Notes: generated by a model from the letters alone, not told the origin. A stretch of DNA of 64,000 nucleotides from Pegea sp. RAD2-039 (GCA_034620365.1 JAQGEQ010000147.1:62001-126000); one strand, 5' to 3'. Shown: positions 21,480 through 34,231, counted from the first letter of the stretch. A program made the numbers and translations.

Positions 21480-22560
21480 AAATACTTTTTCTTGGAAACT
21501 TTTCTTTTCATTTCCTGAGTGTTACCTTCTTTCTGCTCCTTAATAATTTCGTTTTTAATTTAATTTATTCATTTTAATTTTAATTAGATTTAAAGTTCAA
21601 CCTGCTGATGGTCATTTTTCTATAGTTTTGTTTAATTCTCATTTCACATTCGTGTGCTTTTGTATATTAATAATTAATTTGGATCGAACATCGTAAAAGA
21701 TTAGAAAAAAGTTTTTAGATCTTTTAATTGCAAACAAGGTTGTGAAATGCAGCACTTAGTAAACCCTTCTTAGGGTAGTTCTTGACAATTCCAAATCTTT
21801 TATCGAATTAGAGTTTATCAAGTAGTTCAAGAATTGATTATTTCTTATCTAATTAAATTATGAAATATTTGTTCTTGATGTCGGCCATGGTGATTTACAA
21901 ATTTATTCTCAACTTTTACTAAAATGTTCTTTCCTGGCTTCTAATAAGCTAAAAGATATTCTCAATAAATTTAGGTCTCTTTATTCTTAGGACGTTTATC
22001 TTCTTGTCAATTACACCAATATAAATAAACAATTGAATAAAATAAGTTAGTTATGTATTATACATTTTTGTTTGAAAAATAATTCTATTTAATAAAACAT
22101 TTAAAAAAATTGAAACTGAAATACCTGAAATTGAGTTTTAGATAGCTTTGAAAACTTTTATAAAAATACAAATGAAAAAAATTTAAAGATTTTATCTATT
22201 TGATCTTCAAACATATAATAATTTTTTTGAGTTATTTAAATGTAAAAATTATATTACGTTTTGAATAAGTCAAAAATTTTCCTTCTAAAATTGATTTGAA
22301 AATTTAAAAAGTATATTTGGTAAAACCTTTAAATAAATATTATATTGTTTTTATTTCAACAGTTTTTAATCAGATTTTACAGAGTTTAATTGACCGCTTA
22401 ATCGATGAAAGCATTTATTACTTTTCATTTTATCAAAGTTTAAAGACTTTGCTATTTGAGTAAATTGATCTTGGTTATATATCTTGGAATTTATATACTT
22501 TCAACTATTATTTTATTTTTAGAAGTTCTCTAAAAAAAATTTTAAAAACTTATATTTAAA
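21480..22560. other. AT-rich spacer downstream of gene C
   Basis: No gene seen. Only part is shared with the shorter spacer downstream of gene G (34340-34732), so this module carries extra unique AT-rich DNA. Confidence 0.5.
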
Positions 22561-22561
22561 T

Positions 22562-24660
22562 GATAATTAAAAACCAATTAAGTTCAGAAGTCTTTGTAGC
22601 TTATTACAAAGAACATATAATTATTATTTAATGAAGACTTGTAATTTTGAAAACTTTAAATCTGTAGAAAATCTCTTATATTTCATCACCTTTATTCTTG
22701 TAGTTTTATTTTCATTAAGAATTAATATTTCATTTCAAACTTTAAAAACTATACATTTGTAATTGTAACAAATAAGAATCTTTTAAATTTTCGATTATTA
22801 AAATTGCTTTATATTCATCTTTCACAATAATTGAAAAGATATAGAAACTTAAAGTTAGAATTGAAACATTTTAAATTAATTTAAAATATTTTCTTTCTTT
22901 TTCAGTCTAATTTAAAATTTAAATACAATTTTTGAATAATCACAATTCAAATAAAGTAGCTTGATGAAACAAGATAAATTTTGTACAATACTGTAATAAA
23001 AATATAATGTTACAATAGAAATAACTAAGTTAAATAATCAAAATTAATTAAACTAGTAAGTAATTAAAAAACTGAACACTATTTATTACTACTTAATCTA
23101 ACAACTTTGGAAATATGCATTCATGTAGAAAAATTCAAGTAAAAATCATAAACACAAACTACTTAGTCAACAACGCAGCAACTTCTGAAGAAGAAATTGA
23201 TTAAAAGAGAAACCAAAAAAGATTATAATTCTATAAATAAGATGAGAGAACATAATTATAAGTGAAGCACAATTCATAAATGTTAAATAACCGACTAAAC
23301 CATAAGTTGTTGTTGTCATCCAAAGATTGTACAAAAGATTCTATTGATGACTAGTTGTTGTTGTAAACCAAATATTTTTACTGAAAGACTTTCCAGTACC
23401 AATCAACCTAAATGTAAATATCAAAAATCCTAAAAACTCCAAATAAAAGAATATAAAACAGAAATTTAAGGAAATATGGGAAGCAGATGCTAAAATACTT
23501 TCAGTTGCGATTAGTGGATTAGATATAACATAAAAGAAATTCTGAAAAGTTTATTAACAAATACCAGGAAAAATTCAAGAAGTTGAAATTCAAAAGATGA
23601 CATTGATGAAGATTTTAAATCCATACATTTAAGCAGATTAGAAAATAGAATCTTAAAAGCTTTTACATCAAAAAAATATTTAAAATATGAAACGTTGATG
23701 ATGAAGACGCGTTTCACATCCTTGACTGCTCCCTGTTCAACCTGATACATCTAAGATCAAAATCTTTTTACCAAACGGTTTGTCAACTTCTTGTTGGTCA
23801 TTACGCCGTTTCAGGGACACAAACTGAATCGGTGTTGCAAAGAATAACATCTTGCTTTACAGAAATGAGAAGATTTCGATAAAAAGAATTGTGTTGCTTG
23901 AAAATATTTCATCATGATTGAAATCAATTCAAATAAAATCATGAAATTAAACAAACAGAAGCAAACAGTTTGAAAGTTCTTGTATTAGGTTCAAGTTTTT
24001 ATTTTCTTAAATGATTTTCTTTAAAATATTCTTAACCGATTTATTAAAAATATTTCTTGTTTTCTAAATTAAATAAAATTCTAGAAAATTGTTTAATTAA
24101 AATGTCCTAAAAATTTTACTAAAAGTTGTTTGAAAAATATTTAGAAAATAATAATGTTCATCGACTTGAGAGCATTTTGAAGATGTGAAGAAGATGTTTG
24201 GGAGTTTAAAAAAATTTTCACAAAGTTTTAAGCATTTTTAGAGCGCTACAAAATGTTTACTGAGTCCAAGTGATGTCAGGGAGTTGGGGAAAAGTATCAG
24301 GGAAGTTAAAAAATATTTACAGGACCCAGAGAATGTTTACAGAATTCAAGAATGTCCAGGAAGCTACCTGAACCTTGTTTAGTGAGTTTTCAGAATATTT
24401 TCAGAGGGCTCAAAGTACTTCTAGGAAGTTCAGAACATATTCAGGAGGTTTAGAATTTCGTAAGAATTAGAATAATAGATCTCAAATATAGTTCTGTATA
24501 AAGCTGCCATTCTAACCACACATCTGCACAGATCCAAATATTGGGTCTTTTAAGGCAGCTACTTCTGGATTGTTTCCATCAACATTGACTTCTGAAACAT
24601 TCTATGCATCAAATGGTGATACTGTAGTGGATTTGTAGTACTTTACCAGCATCAAACCTT
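22562..24660. repeat. segmental duplication, left copy
   Basis: About 2.1 kb recurring at 34733-36800 in the same orientation, with a few percent differences and small indels. A 79-codon frame at 23511-23750 is broken by an indel in the other copy, which argues against coding. The patch 24200-24480 contains short degenerate repeats built on phrases such as AGGAAGTTCAGAACATATTC. On the minus strand 24530-24620 reads SEVNVDGNNPEVAALKDP, a possible relict of another family tail. Confidence 0.85.
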
Positions 24661-25080
24661 TGATTTGAAATAAGACTTTATTAAAGTAATCATGTCTTCA
24701 GAATGGAGAATAATCGTTCACATAAAATTCTATTACATCACAAACTCACATCTGATTGCAGAACAAAAGTGTTTCAAAAACAGATCAAAAGATCCTTTCA
24801 CAAAACACTCAATTGTTTCAACAGATCGTACATCATTGAAATGTCTCTTCAACATCTTTTGTAAGCAAATCCAGAGTCGACTCTGCAGCTAAAACAAGAA
24901 AGCAGGAAGATAAAAGATGTACGATCATAAGATCTCAACCACTCTCTGTAAAATATGAGGTTGGATCTGATTTTCACACATTGAAGTTTTCAATCTCTAG
25001 TGATGGATATTTTATTCATCAGTAATTACATCAACAACATTAGCTTTGTAGCATCTTGCTTACAAACTAAAATATTCAAA
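24625..25080 (-). repeat. conserved spacer block, copy 2
   Basis: Near-identical to the block at 15020-15470, including palindrome CAGAGTCGACTCTG at 24872-24885. It sits at the junction of modules 1 and 2. Confidence 0.8.
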
Positions 25081-25404
25081 TAAATTTAATGAAAAATATC
25101 TTTCAATAAGAACTGAGAATTTTTTTAATGTTTCAATAAAAGTAAAAACTATTTTATAAAATTATTAAATTAAAAAGAAATTATGAAAAGAATTAGTTTG
25201 CTTCTAGGTATATAAAAGAAACAAACCGTTGGAGACAACAAAAAGATTTTAAGAAAATGTTAGAAAAGAATTTGTAAGTAAACAGAAATAATTTTGTTAA
25301 AGAAATATAAATCATTTAGATAATTAAATACAAAACATTTTAACAAAACGAAAAACAAAATTGAAGTGAACGAAAACAAATTTGAAAATATTTTAATGGA
25401 ATCC

Positions 25405-26127
25405 TTATGCTTGTGTTTGCAACCTTGCATGACCTTTAGATACAGGAATTGGAACTTTAGAAGAAGTTGGTCGAATATTTTCAACTGGAATTTTCATCTT
25501 AGCATCCACATCAATTTCACTTTTATTATTTTCAGATGTTTGTTGGGCATCTACAGCGACAGAACCTTCTACTGACTTTTTGCTTTTTTTAATCATCTTA
25601 TATAAAATAACTCCAATAAACACCAATAATATACAAACTAGTATTGAAGCACCAATCACTGTATATGATGGAGATGAAACTGGTTTGTTCTTAGAACATA
25701 AGATTGGAAGGTTTTCTTTTTCATTGAAATATGGATCAAATAAAATTTGATTACAATAATCCTTTTCTATAAAATAAGTATTTCCATCTTTATTTGGAGC
25801 TGAGTCTTCATAAAACAAAGATTTTTGCTCATCAACATCCAATGTTGTTCCATCACTCCAAGAACCAGTTTTGTTTTTTACTGAAAGCCCAATACGGTAC
25901 TGATTGATCGTTCTCCATTCTTCAGTACTAGTTACACCATGAATATCTGTCTTGTAGCAGTCTTCTAATTGGTCAAAAGTATCATCTAATCTCTTCTGAT
26001 TGTTGATTGGAGCTAGCTCTTCACCAAACTGATGACAATAATCAACAGAATCTTTCCAATTTTTCCGCTGGTCAACTATTCTAACAAGCAAGCCATCAGT
26101 TTCAAAGCAATAATTACAAGGCTTCAT
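25405..26127 (-). CDS. CTLD membrane protein D, full short tail
   Basis: 240 residues from ATG 26127 (MKPCNYCFETDG). It has the family order of lectin-like domain, membrane helix and short tail, the tail ending SKGHARLQTQA. Differences from B lie mostly in the domain: IVDQRKNW, TSTEEWRTINQ and NLPILCSK. TTTACAG|AGTTTTG lies 45 bases upstream, and an in-frame TAA stands three codons before the ATG, so here the ATG is a firm start and no upstream coding exon can be joined in this frame. First gene of module 2. Confidence 0.77.
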   Translation of the reverse strand: MKPCNYCFETDGLLVRIVDQRKNWKDSVDYCHQFGEELAPINNQKRLDDTFDQLEDCYKTDIHGVTSTEEWRTINQYRIGLSVKNKTGSWSDGTTLDVDEQKSLFYEDSAPNKDGNTYFIEKDYCNQILFDPYFNEKENLPILCSKNKPVSSPSYTVIGASILVCILLVFIGVILYKMIKKSKKSVEGSVAVDAQQTSENNKSEIDVDAKMKIPVENIRPTSSKVPIPVSKGHARLQTQA

Positions 26128-26550
26128 TATGAATTAAACAAAATTTTTTAACAGTTTACAAAACAAAACTCTGTAAATAAATATCAAATATAAATAAAAT
26201 TTTGTAAAAAAGTAATCCTGCGTTTCAAACAAACCAACAAAGATTTTAGTAATTTTGTTTCATTAGATAAAACAAAGTTTGTAATCTAAAGTCATTATAA
26301 ACTTTTTAATGAAAATACTTTTTATGGACTTATATTTTCCTTTACAGATCTTAAAATACGAATTAGGTAATAAGTAAATAGCAAAAAATCAGAGTATTAG
26401 TATTTAATGTAAGAAACTATCTAAAACAAACTTTAATGTTGTAGGACAAATTATGTATAATGCTTTTGTACAGTAAGCTTTGAGTTCAGTATTTTTAAAC
26501 ATCAACAAAGAATCAGTCAATATTAGAACTAATTATATAAATACTTTAAT

Positions 26551-26705
26551 CTGGTATGTGTGTCCTGATCTGTATATTACGCCTAATTGAAAACTATGAA
26601 CATCAGTCTTGTAGCAATTTTCTAATTGGTCCAAAGTATCTTCTAATCTCTTATGATTGTTGATTGGAGCTAGCTCTTCGCTAAATTGCTGACAAATGAT
26701 CTAAA
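26551..26705 (-). pseudogene. truncated CTLD fragment
   Basis: The minus strand reads EELAPINNHKRLEDTLDQLE then NCYKTDVHSFQLGVIYRSGH and ends TYQIKVFI stop. It keeps the N-terminal third of the domain, then runs into unrelated sequence. It is longer than the fragment at 14895. Confidence 0.62.
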
Positions 26706-26714
26706 GAATATTTT

Positions 26715-27180
26715 AATCTCTTACTGTAGTGGATTTGTAGTACTTTACCAGCATCAAACCTTTGATTTGAAATAGAAACTTTATTAAGATAATCATGTCT
26801 TCAGAATGGAGAATAATCGTTTACATAAAATTCTATTACATCACAGTCTCACATCTGATTGCAGAACAAAAGTGTTTCAAAAACAGATCAAAAAGATCCT
26901 TGTACAAAACACTCAGTTGTCTCAACAGATCGTACATCATTGAAAAGTCTCTTCAACATCCTTTGTAAGCAAATCCAGAGTCGACTCTGCAGCTAAAACA
27001 AGAAAGTAGGAAGATAAAAGATGTACGATCATCAGATCTCAACCACCTCTTTGTAAAATATGAGGTTGGATCGGATTTTCACACATTGAAGTTTTCAATC
27101 TCTAGTGATGGATATTTCATTCATTACATCAACAACATTATCTTTGTAGCATCTTGCTTACAAACCAAAATGTTCAAATA
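26715..27180 (-). repeat. conserved spacer block, copy 3
   Basis: Copy of the 450-bp spacer between genes D and E, retaining the CAGAGTCGACTCTG palindrome near 26980. Confidence 0.8.
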
Positions 27181-27895
27181 AATTTAATGAAAAATACCTT
27201 TCAATAAAAACTGAGAATTTTTTTAAATCTTTTAAAAAAAGTAGAAACAATTTTGTTTGTAAAATTATTAAATTAAAAAAAATTATGAAAAGAATTAGTT
27301 TGCTTCTAGGTATATAAAAGAAATAAACCGTTGGAGACAACAAAAAGACTTGAAGAAAATGTTAGAAATGAATTTGTAAGTAAACAGAAAATTTCAAAAA
27401 ATAAGTTCTAGATTTAGTTTGTTTTTGTTGCAGCTTCTAAAATTATCTGATCTTCTCATGATAAAGAAAGAAGAAACAAACTAAAAAAATAAATAAAGAA
27501 GTTATAATAATCTTTACTAGGATTGCTTCTCTCTGATGACTATCAACAGATTTTGTTCTAAGAAAATATTTAAGACGAAAAATATTTTACATTAAAATTT
27601 GACAAAGAAAGTTTTGAGATGTTCTTTTTGCTGTTTACATATTTCTTTATCTTTGAAAGAATTTTGTTAAAGAAATATAAATCATTTAGATAATTAATTA
27701 CAAAACATTTCAGCAAAACGAAAAACAAATTTGAAGTTAACGAAAACAAATTTGAAAATATTTTAATGGAATCCTTATGCTTGTGTTTGCAACTTTGCAT
27801 GACCTTTAGATACAGGAATTGGAACTTTAGAAGAAGTTGGTTGAATATTTTCAACTGGAATTTTCATCTTAGCATCCACATCAACTTCACTTTTA

Positions 27896-28492
27896 TTACT
27901 TTCCAGATGTTTGTTGGGCATCTACAGCTACAGAACCTTCTACTACCTTTTTGCTTTTTTTAATCATCTTATATAAAACAACTCCAATAAACACCAATAA
28001 TATACAAACTAGTATTGAAGCACCAATCACTGTTGAAGATGAAACTGGTTTGTTTTTAGAACATAAGAATGAAAGTTCTTGCTTTTCATTGAAATATGGA
28101 TCAAATAAAATTTGATTACAATAATCCTTTTCTATAACAAAAGTATTTCCATCTTTACTTGGAGCTGAGTCTTCATAAAACAAAGATTTTTGCTCATCAA
28201 CATCCAGTAGTGTTCCATCACTCCAAGAACCAGTTTTGTTTTTTACTGAAAGCCCAATCCGATAATGATTTCTTCTTCTCCTTTCATTATTACCAGTTAC
28301 ATCATGAACATCTGTCTTGTAGCAGTCTTCTAATTGCTCCAAAGTATCTTCTAATCTCTTCTGATTGTTGATTGGAGCTAGCTCTTCACCAAACTGATGA
28401 CAATAATCAACAGAATCTTTCCAGTTTTTCCACTTGTCAACTATTCTAACAAGCAAGCCATCAGTTTCAAAACAATAATTACAAGGCTTCAT
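27896..28492 (-). CDS. CTLD membrane protein E, tail truncated
   Basis: 198 residues from ATG 28492 (MKPCNYCFETDG). Domain and membrane helix are intact. The tail stops at QQTSGK because TCTGAAAAT of full-length copies reads TCTGGAAAG here with one extra base, bringing TAA into frame. Copy A carries the same GGAAAG variant, so the change was shared by duplication or gene conversion. The NERRRRNHYRIGL segment is B-like except for H in place of Q. Confidence 0.72.
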   Translation of the reverse strand: MKPCNYCFETDGLLVRIVDKWKNWKDSVDYCHQFGEELAPINNQKRLEDTLEQLEDCYKTDVHDVTGNNERRRRNHYRIGLSVKNKTGSWSDGTLLDVDEQKSLFYEDSAPSKDGNTFVIEKDYCNQILFDPYFNEKQELSFLCSKNKPVSSSTVIGASILVCILLVFIGVVLYKMIKKSKKVVEGSVAVDAQQTSGK

Positions 28493-28916
28493 AATTAATT
28501 AAACAAAGTTTTTTGACAGTTTACAAAACAAAACTCTGTAAATAAATATCAAATATAAATAAAATTTTTTAAAAAAGTAATCCTGCGTTTCAAACAAACC
28601 AACAAAGTTTTTAGTAATTTTGTTTCATTAGATAAAACAAAGTTTGTAATCTAAAGTCATTAAAAACTTTTTAATGAAAACATTTTGTATAGACTTATTT
28701 TTCCTTTAACATTACAGATCTTAAAATACGAATAGGTAATAAGTAAATAGTAAAAAATCAAAGTATTAGTATTTAATGTAAAAAACAATCTAAAAAAACT
28801 TTAATGTTGTAGGACAAATTATATATAATGCTTTTGTACACTAAGCTTTGAGTTCAGTATTTTTAAACATCAACAAAGAATCAATCAATATTAGAATTAT
28901 TTATATAAATACTTTA

Positions 28917-29027
28917 ATCCGATATGTGTGTCCTGATCTGTACCTTACGTCAAATTGAAAACTATAAACATCAGTCTTGTAGCAATTTTCTAATTGATCC
29001 AAAGAATCATCTAATCTCTTACTGTAG
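28917..29027 (-). pseudogene. truncated CTLD fragment
   Basis: Short relict with the ending YRSGHTYRIKVF and the CYKTDVYSFQFDV core, as at 14895-15010. Confidence 0.55.
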
Positions 29028-29475
29028 TGGATTTGTAGTACTTTACCAGCATCCAACCTTTGATCTGAAATGAGACTTTATTAAGATAATCATGTCTTTA
29101 GAATGGAGAATAATCGTTTAGATAAAATTCTATTACATCACAAACTCACATCTGATTGCAGAACAAAAGTGTTTCAAAAACAGATCAAAAGATCCTTGTA
29201 CAAAACACTCAATTATCTCAACAGATCGTACATCATTGAAAAGTCTCTTCAACATCCTTTGTAAGCAAATCCAGAGTCGACTCTGCAGCTAAAACAAGAA
29301 AGTAGGAAGATAAAAGATGTAGGATCATCAGATCTCAACCACCTCTCTGTAAAATATGAGGTTGGATCTGATTTCCACACATTGAAGTTTTCAATCTCTA
29401 GTGATGGATATTTCATTCATCAGTAATTACATCAACAACATTAGCTTTGTAGCATCTTGCTTACAAACTAAAATA
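29015..29475 (-). repeat. conserved spacer block, copy 4
   Basis: Copy of the 450-bp spacer between genes E and F, with the 14-bp palindrome near 29274. Confidence 0.8.
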
Positions 29476-30041
29476 TTCAAATAAATCTAAGGAAAAATAT
29501 TTTTCAATCAGAACTGAGTATTTTTTAAATGTTTCAATAAAATTAGAAACAATTTTGTTTGCAAAATTATTAAATTAAAAAGAAATTATGAGAAGAATTA
29601 GTTTGCTTCTAGGTATATAAAAGAAATAAACCGTTGGAGACAACAAAAAGATTTTAAGAAAATGTTAGAAATGAATTTGCAAGTAAACAGAAAACTTCAA
29701 AAAATAAGTTCTAGATTTAGTTTGTTTTTGTTGCAGTTTCTACAATTGTATGATTTTCTCATGATAAAGAAAGAAGAAACAAACTAAAAAGATAAAGAAA
29801 GTTTTGAGATGATCTTTTTACTGTTTACATCTTTCTTTATCTTTGAAGGAATTTGTGTTAAAGAAATATAAATCATTTAGATAATAAATTACAAAACATT
29901 TCAGCAAAACGAAAAACAAATTTGAAGTGAAGGAAAAGAAAATTTGAAAATGATTTCATGGAATTCATATACTTGTGTTTGCAACTTTGCATGACCTTTA
30001 GATACAGGAATTGGAACTTTAGAGGAAGTTGGTTGAATATT

Positions 30042-30677
30042 TTAAAGTGGAATTTTCATCTTAGCATCAACTTCACTTTTATTATTTTCAAATGTCTGTT
30101 GGGCATCTACAGCTACAGAACCTTCTAATGCCTTTTGGCTTTTTTTAATCATCTTATATAAAACAACTCCAATAAACACCAATAATATACAAAATAGTAT
30201 TGAAGTACCAATCACTGTTGATGATGAAACTGGTTTGTTCTTAGAACATAAGAATGAAAATTCTTCTTTTTCATTGAAATATGGATCAAATAAAATTTGA
30301 TTACAACAACTTTTTTCTATAACAAAAGTATTTCCATCTTTACTTGGAGCTGAGTCTTCATAAAACAAAGATTTTTGCTCATCAACATCCAGTAGTGTTC
30401 CATCACTCCAAGAACCAATTTTGTTTTTTACTGAAAGCCCAATCCGATACTGATTTCTTCTTCTCTTTTCATTATTACCAGTTACATCATGAACATCTGT
30501 CTTGTAGCAATCTTCTAATTGATCCAAAGTATCATCTAATCTCTTCTGATTGTTGATTGGAGCTAGCTCTTCACCAAACTGCTGACAATAATCAACAGAA
30601 TCTTTCCAGTTTTTCCACTTGTCAACTATTCGAACAAGCAAGCCATCAGTTTCATAATTATATTTACAATTCTCCAT
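30042..30677 (-). CDS. CTLD membrane protein F, tail truncated
   Basis: 211 residues from ATG 30677 (MENCKYNYETDG). An earlier in-frame ATG at 30698 would add MKKFKVV, and I cannot decide between them from sequence. Domain and helix are intact (VIGTSILFCILLVFIGVVLY). The tail stops at KMKIPL: full-length copies read CCAGTTGAA where this has CCACTTTAA. Exactly the same two substitutions occur in copy H, which has a different (MKPC) 5' end; that is good evidence of sequence exchange between copies. Last minus-strand gene of module 2, equivalent to B. Confidence 0.72.
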   Translation of the reverse strand: MENCKYNYETDGLLVRIVDKWKNWKDSVDYCQQFGEELAPINNQKRLDDTLDQLEDCYKTDVHDVTGNNEKRRRNQYRIGLSVKNKIGSWSDGTLLDVDEQKSLFYEDSAPSKDGNTFVIEKSCCNQILFDPYFNEKEEFSFLCSKNKPVSSSTVIGTSILFCILLVFIGVVLYKMIKKSQKALEGSVAVDAQQTFENNKSEVDAKMKIPL

Positions 30678-31194
30678 AACAACTTTAAACTTTTTCATTT
30701 GTAAATAAAATTAAGAATTTAATATTTCATTTCAACCTTTAAAAACTATATATTTGTAATTGTAACAAATAAGAATCTTTAAAATTTTCGATTATTAAAA
30801 TTGCTTTATATTCATCTTTCACAATAAATGAAACGATATAGAAAGTTAAAGTTAGAATTGAAATATTTCAAATTGATTTAAAATATTTTCTTTTTTTTAA
30901 TTTTAATACTTAAACAATTTAAATTTTAATTTAAATACAATCTTATAATAATTTTAATTAAAAATGAAATTATATAAATTGATGAAAAATAAAAAAGTTG
31001 TACAATATACTAATGACAATGTGATGCAATCAAAATTATAAAATTAATCAAACTATTGATAGAGATAGCGAACATATAATTGGAAAGAAATAAAAGTCCA
31101 AAAGTTCATTAAAATTAAGGCTGGGAAAATATTAAACAAAAGTGCAGCAAAAGGATAGAATAAGAAACAAAATAAGTGAATAAAATATGCAAAC

Positions 31195-32150
31195 AGAAAT
31201 TCTAAATTACAATTTGTCAAACTACAAATCATTTATTATACTTTTTTAACACCTGATTTTTCTGAAGTAATGGATTTTGGAAGATTTCAAATTGTGGTCA
31301 TTGTAATAAAAATGAATCTTTATACAGAACTCAAATATCAATTTCAAATAAAAACTGCGACTAAATAAATAAATAAATAAATAAATAAGGCGACTATTAC
31401 AATGAAAATTATTAACAATTAATCACTAATTTACAACACAGCTAAAGCCGAACGACAGTAGTCATAATTACATTGATAGAAACACGTGAAACAACCATAT
31501 GGTTTGACACATTTACGTCAGCGGTAAAATACTTTACTGTCCCACATTTCAAATGTATCAAAGTCACCCTAGTGAAAACGCTATTAGTCCTTTAGTACTC
31601 TTCAAAGCATATAATTAAAAATAAAATGAAGAAAAACATAGATAATTTAAAATAAAATATCATCGAGCAAAGAGCGTAAATATTGCAGGGATTTAATATC
31701 AAGATAATAGAGATAATAATAAAAATCTTTGAATGAGAAAAAGGGTACTTACATCTACGGAACGCTCTCTTGGTAAATGATCTTTAAACTCAATCAAGCT
31801 TCAAGATACCATTTTCTAAATGAGTATTTTATACGAATGAGTTAACTTCTACTTTGGGAAGGATGTATATGATAAGAAGTTTCAACAGTGTCCAATAATT
31901 CTGGTGTTAAAACATTTGAGAATTTATTATGAAATATATGAACTTATTCTAAGCAAACCATTTTTGTAGTGATTCTATTTATGTCGTTAGAGATGAGGAT
32001 GCCTAAATCTTTAATGACAGGTTACATTAGGACTTTTAATCTTACTTAAATTGATTTAAAAGATGTTGGTTAGAGTTTGAGAGTTAATTTATTGATGATA
32101 GAAACATCTTCTGCAGCTAGTTTGAGTTGTTCAGCTTTAAGTCAGCGATC
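31195..32150 (-). mobile_element. non-LTR retrotransposon remnant, module 2
   Basis: Same element as 17860-19340 with an internal deletion of several hundred bases near 31610, which removes the WNQLPSD end. The KDLGILISND motif is still readable on the minus strand near 32000. Non-functional. Confidence 0.7.
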
Positions 32151-32246
32151 AGTTTATTTAGAATTCTTATTAAAATTATTCTTTTATTGAAAAACATCGA
32201 AGCGAAAAACAAACGTAAGCTTTAACAAATTTTTTAAATTTCATTT

Positions 32247-32402
32247 TTATACATCTGTTTCGTCAAGATGCTTTTCACGATATCTGCGTCGCGACTCTTC
32301 GAACAAAGCACAGATACAATTTCGATAATTTGGTTCAAATAAATTACCAGTCGAGTTGTAGTTGGATGATGTTGGTTGATTAGATGCAGTTTGATTATCA
32401 TC
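32247..32402 (-). pseudogene. orphan long-tail piece 2
   Basis: Minus-strand piece encoding the same C-terminal tail as J, ending DETDV with its TAA stop intact. It has no head, and a TGA lies shortly upstream in frame. Inverted, about 0.9 kb before the start of gene G. Confidence 0.75.
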
Positions 32403-33277
32403 TCCTCTTCTTCTTCATCTGCTATTCGCTATACAGCAAAAGTGATGACGTTGCAGAAGAACAAATTTTATTTTGATAAGGTTGTAGATAAAGAAAATTC
32501 TCATTGATATTTAATAAATAAATAATTTGATAAATATTTTATTTGCAATAAAAAGTTTTTCTAATTTGTTTGTGATTTATTTAAATCTGTTTATAAAAAT
32601 CAAAACATTTTCAGAATTAAATACAAAACAATTTTTAATTCAATCAGAAATTATTTTACTCCTTTTTATTATTATGAAGTTTCTTCAAAACTTATTAGGA
32701 AACACAATCTTTGTTAACTTCACTGAGAGCTCATAGATAAATTATTATGAGATTGATGATTTAAATGTTAGAATAGATGAGATGTTGTAGTCTAGTAAGC
32801 CGAGAAAATAAGTTGAAATTAAATCTGTAAATTGTTACTTAGTTTAATTTTTAATTTTCGGCAAAGTTTTTGTATTTAAATTTTTTTTTGGATTACAATA
32901 TTAAACTAAAACTAATTCTTTTGTTTCAAGCCTTTGTTTCAATTCTCTAATTTTAAGTATCTTTAATCAATCCAATTTTTAGGAATTATTTATAAAGTTT
33001 TCGAAAGTTGATAATTTTTGTAAAAAAAACTTTTGTATAATAATTTGAAACATTTAGAAAAATCTTAATTTTATTGAAAGTTGTTAATATATCAAATTCA
33101 TTGAAATTTGTAGCTTGAAAAATCAATATTTTGACATCTGAAAAACAAACTATCAGAAAATAATTACAATGTTGCTTCTGCTTTAGCAAGAAAGTTTCAA
33201 TTCTTTCATCATAAACTAATTTATTTTATTGTTTCTGTGCAGAGTTTTGTCTGTTAACTTTTACAAAAAACTTCATT

Positions 33278-34231
33278 ATGGAGAATTGTGAATATAATTA
33301 TGAAACTGATGGCTTGCTTGTTCGAATAGTTGACAAGTGCAAAAACTGGAAAGATTCAGTTGATATTTGTCATCAGTTTGGTGAAGAGCTAGCTCCAATC
33401 AACAATCAGAAGAGATTAAATGATACTTTGGACCAACTAGAAGATTGCTACAAAACTGATGTTCATGATGTAACTGATACTGAAGAAAGGAGAAGAAGAA
33501 ATCAGTATCGGATTGGGCTTTCAGTAAAAAACAAAATTGGTTCTTGGAGTGATGGAACAACATTGGATGTTGATGAGCAAAAATCTTTGTTTTTTAATCA
33601 TAAAATACCAACATCGACAGAAAATACTTTTTTTATACAGAAAGTGTTCTTCAATGGAATCCGATTTCACTCATCTTACGATGATGAAGATAAACTTCCA
33701 TTCTTATGCTCCAAGATCCATCCAATTTTACCAACAACAACACCAACAACAAAGCTGGTTAGAATATCAACACCAGTAAATTTTCAACCAAAAATATCAA
33801 CAACTGGTCGAAATGATACTTTGGCAGCAACAACATCATCAACAAGTTTGTTTTTAGTGGTTGGTACTTCACTAGGATTTATCATATTGTTGATGATTAT
33901 TGGAGTTCTTCTCTACAAGCTATTTAAGATCAACAAGCTAGAAATAAACTCTCCTATCGCCTTAGAATCTCAACAACCAGCTGAGCTAGGTGTCAATGAT
34001 ATTTCTGCTGAGAATAACCAACTATTTCACAGTGAAAGTGGAAATCCTTTGGAAGATTCTGTTAATAATCAATTTGTAACAAATAATGAAGCTGGTTATG
34101 ATACTATTGTTCCATATAGAAATCATGAGAGAATATATTATAGGTTTAGAAATCCTGTTGGAACATCTGAAGATCATCAATCTACTTCCAATCAATCATC
34201 ATCCATCATCTACGATACACCTTGGTCATAA
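33278..34231 (+). CDS. CTLD receptor G, tyrosine-rich long tail
   Basis: 317 residues from ATG 33278, the module 2 counterpart of C. Head, T/S/P stalk, helix (VVGTSLGFIILLMIIGVLLY) and Tyr-rich tail are all open. The tail keeps YDTIVPYRNHERIYYRF and the terminal IIYDTPWS. Differences from C are mostly amino-acid changes with the frame kept, consistent with a functional gene. The stalk has two extra residues (HPILPTTTPTTK). The NKT sequon is lost as in C. The acceptor TTTCTGTGCAG is conserved upstream. Confidence 0.8.
   Translation: MENCEYNYETDGLLVRIVDKCKNWKDSVDICHQFGEELAPINNQKRLNDTLDQLEDCYKTDVHDVTDTEERRRRNQYRIGLSVKNKIGSWSDGTTLDVDEQKSLFFNHKIPTSTENTFFIQKVFFNGIRFHSSYDDEDKLPFLCSKIHPILPTTTPTTKLVRISTPVNFQPKISTTGRNDTLAATTSSTSLFLVVGTSLGFIILLMIIGVLLYKLFKINKLEINSPIALESQQPAELGVNDISAENNQLFHSESGNPLEDSVNNQFVTNNEAGYDTIVPYRNHERIYYRFRNPVGTSEDHQSTSNQSSSIIYDTPWS

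Noticed and set aside
23511-23750. 79-codon frame in the segmental duplication
   Set aside because: The other copy at 35.7 kb has a frame-breaking indel, and no motif is recognisable.
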